NCBI GenBank assembly: GCA_023663025.1
Contig: JAMPIC010000014.1
Location: 1-56,583 of the forward strand
Reading direction: 5' to 3'
DNA: 56,583 nt
From: Prevotella sp.
Lineage (GTDB): Bacteria; Bacillota; Clostridia; Oscillospirales; Ruminococcaceae
Positions 53,457 through 56,583 of this stretch are shown in pieces (positions within the stretch are counted from its first letter, which is position 1; each line of letters begins with the position of its first letter). A model generated the notes under the pieces. It was not told where the DNA came from. It saw only the letters and a program-made list of their open reading frames with translations, and made no database searches. A program made the position numbers and the translations under genes.

Positions 53457-53628
53457 GGATATTTAAGAAATTTCCGACAGAATTTGTATTCTTTGTGAAT
53501 AAAAACAAGGATTGTCAAATATATTTGGTAATTTTAACAAGCAAATTTCTTCCAAATTACAAAGACAGACCATCAATTTTTGCAGGATGATCTGTCTCTC
53601 AAAATGTACTGAAAATGTATAGTTTGTT

Positions 53629-54183
53629 TTACCGAGCGTATTTTGTCCGACCTTCGCTGAAAATGTCACCGCCGCGGCAATCGTCCGCAACTGTTACAGG
53701 GAATTTTTCCACCAACAGTTTTTTTACCGATTCGCAGCCGAGATCGTCAAAGGCGACTACCTCGCAGCTTTTTACGCAGCTTGCCGCAAGCGCGCCCGCT
53801 CCGCCTATTGCGCAGAAATACACCGCGCCGTTGCGAACGATCGCTTCGCGCACTTCCTTGTTTCGTTCACCTTTTCCGATCATGCCGCAAAGACCCAGAT
53901 CGAGAAGCCGCAGAGCAAACCTGTCCATTCTGCCTGACGTGGTTGGACCGCATGAACCGATAGGTTTTCCCTCCGGAGCGGGGGTAGGTCCCGCATAATA
54001 TATCACAGCGTCCGAGATACTGACGGGAAGCTCTCCGCCGCTGTCCAGCAAAGCGTCGAACCGCTTGTGAGCCGCGTCGCGGGCGGTATATATGTATCCC
54101 GACAGCAAAACCTTGTCCCCCGCGCGGAGCTTCGGGCAGAAGCTCCGCAGCTCGGAGACGTTTATATCATAAATTTCAGCCAT
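53629..54183 (-). CDS. Class I fumarate hydratase beta subunit, orphan
   Basis: The 184-residue product matches the C-terminal (beta) half of iron-sulfur fumarase/tartrate dehydratase: LLSGYIYTARDAAHKRF, YYAGPTPAPEGKPIGSCGPT, TSGRMD, MIGKGER. It would hydrate fumarate to malate only with the alpha subunit, which bears the cluster. No alpha subunit gene is adjacent; the DivIVA-like gene is upstream by 5 bases. No clear ribosome site precedes the ATG, so it probably relies on coupling. Confidence 0.88.
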   Translation of the reverse strand: MAEIYDINVSELRSFCPKLRAGDKVLLSGYIYTARDAAHKRFDALLDSGGELPVSISDAVIYYAGPTPAPEGKPIGSCGPTTSGRMDRFALRLLDLGLCGMIGKGERNKEVREAIVRNGAVYFCAIGGAGALAASCVKSCEVVAFDDLGCESVKKLLVEKFPVTVADDCRGGDIFSEGRTKYAR

Positions 54184-54188
54184 AAGTA

Positions 54189-55226
54189 TTACATATCCGA
54201 AAGCGAAATGCTGTCGGCATTGAGATCGGCTTCCGCTTCAGCCTCGGCTTCGGCAGCTTTTGTGAGACTTTCAAGCTCGCTCATGTCAAAGCCCGTAAAA
54301 GCGGGTTTTGCAGGCTTAGAAGGCTTGGGAGCAGGTTCCTGAACGGGAACAGGCTCGGCTTCCCGAACCGGAGCGGGATTGGGTGCGGGAGCAGGCGCTG
54401 CTGCCTTGGGTGCGGGTGCCGGAGCAGGCTTGACCGCTGCGGGAGCTTTTCCCTTTTTAAGCGCGTTCTGAGCGTTGTCGATCTGCTCTTTGGCGTCCTT
54501 AAGTCTTGCAAGACTTTCATCGGAGAACATTTCAAGGACTTCCTTAAGCTTGATGATATTCTCGTCGATCTCGGAGATTTCTTCCTCAACGTCTTTTCTG
54601 ATCTTATCGGCTGCGGCGCGCATTTCGGAGCTTCTGTCCTCCGCGTCGGAGAGTATTCTCGAAGCTTTTTCGTCGGCGTTCTTCACTATAGTGGACGCCT
54701 TTCCATTGGCGTCGTCCACCACCTGATTGGCGAGTTTCTTTGCGTCCTCGTCCATCTTGCGGGCGTTTTCCTTAGCCTGTGTAACAATGGTATTGGCGGT
54801 TTTCTGAGCCTCGATGAATACGTTGCTCAGGTCGAGCGCACTGCTTTCTCCGCCTGCCGCAGGAGCCGAAGCAGCCTTGTTCTTTGCTTCCTGGAGCTGA
54901 TCCTCCAGCTCGGTGATCTGCGCCTTGAATTCCTCTATTTCCCTGTCTTTTTCGGCAAGCTCGTCTTCCATGGATTTCATCTGGAGCTTGAGTGAATCGT
55001 TGCTTGTCTGGAGTTCGGTGATCTTGGACTTATCCGCCGCGAGAAGCTCCTCATACTTTTCGCTGCTTTCCCCGCCTCCGCCGGAGCTTTCGAGAAGAGC
55101 TTTCTTTTCGTCCAGTTCGGCTTCGAGAGCGTAAATTTTCGAGTTCAGTTCATCGACATAAGCAAGAACGTCCTTTTTATCAAAGCCTCCGACTCTTACC
55201 GTTTTGAGAAAACCGGTTCCATCCAT
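54189..55226 (-). CDS. DivIVA-like coiled-coil protein
   Basis: The 345-residue product begins with the DivIVA membrane-binding start (KTVRVGGFDKKDVLAYVDEL) followed by a long coiled coil (residues ~25-260; VTQAKENARKMDEDAKKLAN) and a Pro/Ala/Glu-rich C-terminus (APAPKAAAPAPAP). DivIVA proteins mark poles and septa. GGAGG supports ATG 55226 over one five codons earlier. The fumarase beta gene is 5 bases downstream. Confidence 0.82.
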   Translation of the reverse strand: MDGTGFLKTVRVGGFDKKDVLAYVDELNSKIYALEAELDEKKALLESSGGGGESSEKYEELLAADKSKITELQTSNDSLKLQMKSMEDELAEKDREIEEFKAQITELEDQLQEAKNKAASAPAAGGESSALDLSNVFIEAQKTANTIVTQAKENARKMDEDAKKLANQVVDDANGKASTIVKNADEKASRILSDAEDRSSEMRAAADKIRKDVEEEISEIDENIIKLKEVLEMFSDESLARLKDAKEQIDNAQNALKKGKAPAAVKPAPAPAPKAAAPAPAPNPAPVREAEPVPVQEPAPKPSKPAKPAFTGFDMSELESLTKAAEAEAEAEADLNADSISLSDM

Positions 55227-55466
55227 TGTGAATACCTCCAATTATCAGTTCTGAGTTCAGACGTCTTCAAACAGACGCGTCTGAATACATTGAAATTATA
55301 CCATATATTTTGGTTTTTCACAAGTACATTTCAGAAAATTAGTACACAAAAAATTCTTTATTTTTTTAGTGAATTATAATAATTTTATTATTATTGCCGA
55401 CTTTATCCGATAATTGGAAGGCAGCTGAAATACGCAAGTAAAAACTTTTTAAATTTTCAGTAAATT

Positions 55467-56081
55467 TTATTGGCAGATTTTGTTTCCGAGCTTTTCCAGA
55501 AGTTCAAGAAAATAAAATCTGCATTCATAGCACTCATGGTTTTCGAGCAGCTCCAGCTCTTCTGCGGAGAAAGTTTCAGCCGCGGCGTCTTCCGAGACCG
55601 CAGGCAGGCACAGAGGGGGAAACATTACACACCACCAGTTTTTTCCGTCGGACTTTCCGAGCGTTACCCGAAGTGCCAGATATTCTCCGGCAGGCATGGT
55701 CATTCCGCCGTAAACGCGGTCGTCGAACCGTATTTTTTCCACGGTGCATTCCGCGCCGTAGTCCGCGCCGTTTTCAGCAAGAATTCTTTCGGCGGTCAAT
55801 TTCAGCTCGTCCATATGCAGTTCCGCAGCGGCGGCGGCTTCTTCGGCGGAAGAACAGTCCGCAAAAATTCCGCAGTTTTCTTCAAGCAGGGCGTCGCGGA
55901 CTTTCAGCTTAACCGCCTGATCCTCCTCCGAATCCGAATTTGCAAGGATATGGAGTCTGAACACAGTATCCGTGACGCTGCGGTAATTTTCGGCAAAGCC
56001 GCAGAAACCCGCACAGAAAACCGAAAACGCCAATCCGATAAGCATAGCGAGTTCAGCGGTCTTTCCAGTGATTTTTTTCAT
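55467..56081 (-). CDS. spoIIR: Stage II sporulation protein R
   Basis: The 204-residue product has a signal or anchor sequence (residues ~10-30) and the SpoIIR core FRLHILANSDSEEDQAVKLK, with RVTLGKSDGKNWWCVMFPPL and CLPA near the end. SpoIIR is made in the forespore and signals to the mother cell to activate SpoIIGA and thus sigma-E. AAGGACGG precedes the ATG. It supports that the organism forms spores. Confidence 0.93.
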   Translation of the reverse strand: MKKITGKTAELAMLIGLAFSVFCAGFCGFAENYRSVTDTVFRLHILANSDSEEDQAVKLKVRDALLEENCGIFADCSSAEEAAAAAELHMDELKLTAERILAENGADYGAECTVEKIRFDDRVYGGMTMPAGEYLALRVTLGKSDGKNWWCVMFPPLCLPAVSEDAAAETFSAEELELLENHECYECRFYFLELLEKLGNKICQ

Positions 56082-56183
56082 AATTGTACGCCGTCCTTTT
56101 TGGAAAAAATTTCATATTTCATATCTGATTATTGGAAATTTAATAAAGTTTTATTCACAAAAAAATTTTTTTGAAAAAAACTA

Positions 56184-56212
56184 TTGACAAAACGCGAAAT
56201 ATGGGATATAAT
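56184..56212 (+). promoter_or_regulatory. Consensus promoter of tRNA-Thr
   Basis: TTGACA (56184-56189) and TATAAT (56207-56212), 17-base spacer, 14 bases before the tRNA, a full sigma-A consensus. Confidence 0.88.
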
Positions 56213-56226
56213 AATTACTGCAATAC

Positions 56227-56302
56227 GCTATCTTAGCTCAGTTGGTAGAGCACATCCTTGGTAAGGATGAGGTCGTCGGTTCAAATCCGATAGATAGCTC
56301 CA
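56227..56302 (+). tRNA. tRNA-Thr (GGT)
   Basis: GCTATCT pairs with AGATAGC; D-arm, anticodon stem CATCC/GGATG with loop TTGGTAA (anticodon GGT), T-arm with TTCAAAT, and an encoded CCA at 56300-56302 all fit. It reads Thr codons ACC/ACT. Confidence 0.96.
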
Positions 56303-56583
56303 TTTAGAAAGCCGTTCCCGAGTCTGCATAGGGGGCGGTTCTTCTATTATGGCGGTGTTTGCGGGGTATTGGATTTTGTGTATTTGGAGAATGTAAATTG
56401 TAATTTACAGAACAAGTAAAGTGTATTTGGCGGCGAAGCCGCGACTAAAAAGTTCGCCAGCCTTTCAAGGCTGCGAGTTTCCAAAGGGCAGAGCCCTTTG
56501 GTCGCCCTCCGCAGAGGGCGAAATCCCTTCCCCGCGCCCGCAGGCGCATATCGTTCAAGAGCTCCGCAAAGGGGTGAATTGAA
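56303..56583. repeat. Multi-hairpin repeat region at the window end
   Basis: After the tRNA a CCGTTCCC/GGGGGCGG stem suggests its terminator. From 56458 four perfect hairpins stand in a row: CAGCCTT/AAGGCTG (56458-56473), CCAAAGGGC/GCCCTTTGG (56481-56501), CGCCCTC/GAGGGCG (56503-56520) and GCGCC/GGCGC (56534-56547). No gene was seen. Confidence 0.6.

Noticed and set aside
56458..56547. CRISPR array
   Set aside because: The hairpins differ from each other and there are no equal-length spacers or cas genes.

Overview
The window looks like a chromosome segment of a spore-forming, anaerobic Clostridia-type Firmicute, probably near the Oscillospiraceae/Ruminococcaceae. This is inferred from gene content: SpoIIR, a YlmC/YmxH-like PRC-barrel protein, a SigH-like sigma factor, RecD2, a DivIVA-like protein, polyamine carboxyspermidine-type dehydrogenase, Rnf-type membrane subunits and a CBM2-type surface protein. 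Most of the window is GC-moderate with dense, short-spaced operons. Bases ~1000-6850 are clearly more AT-rich and carry the signs of an accessory island.

Layout. (1) 1-6550: a truncated giant surface protein (CBM2-like, TSP3/EF-hand-like repeats, lysozyme-like C-terminus), a lipoprotein, a small secreted protein, a palindromic MITE-like element and a repeat-rich scar next to an initiator tRNA gene. (2) 6550-16410: tRNA-fMet, alaS, HIT, a ComEC-like protein with a decayed metallo-beta-lactamase domain, holA, a toprim/RNase M5-like protein, and an MBOAT plus DHHW pair for envelope O-acetylation. (3) 16766-24483: rpe, an Rnf-like D-E-A trio lacking subunits B, C and G, a DUF4015-type putative glycosidase, a class A PBP and an RlmL-like rRNA methyltransferase. 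(4) 24617-29770: a membrane protein and an XRE regulator facing away from a cluster of small proteins, NfeD and flotillin. Three promoters here carry the same operator. (5) 30011-33278: GT2-GtrA fusion, phosphodiester glycosidase and an anchored extracytoplasmic protein. (6) 33445-39884: recD2, comF, mreB-like, ylmC-like, rpsB with a structured leader, tsf. (7) 40141-45528, minus strand: VWA protein, macro-HTH protein, recX-recA, carboxyspermidine-type dehydrogenase. (8) 45909-52116: FapA/DUF342, REC-HD-GYP regulator, 7TM hybrid kinase with HPt, DUF2461. (9) 52330-56583: zinc-ribbon protein, tRNA-like relic, SigH-like factor, orphan fumarase beta subunit, DivIVA-like, SpoIIR, tRNA-Thr and a run of hairpins.

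The two most notable systems are the RnfD/E/A-like trio and the XRE/NfeD/flotillin regulon. The trio has lost the partner subunits and most of the expected redox ligands (three of four membrane cysteines and the flavin threonine). The regulon shows a 15-bp inverted repeat at the same place in three promoters and encodes at least three unannotated small proteins.
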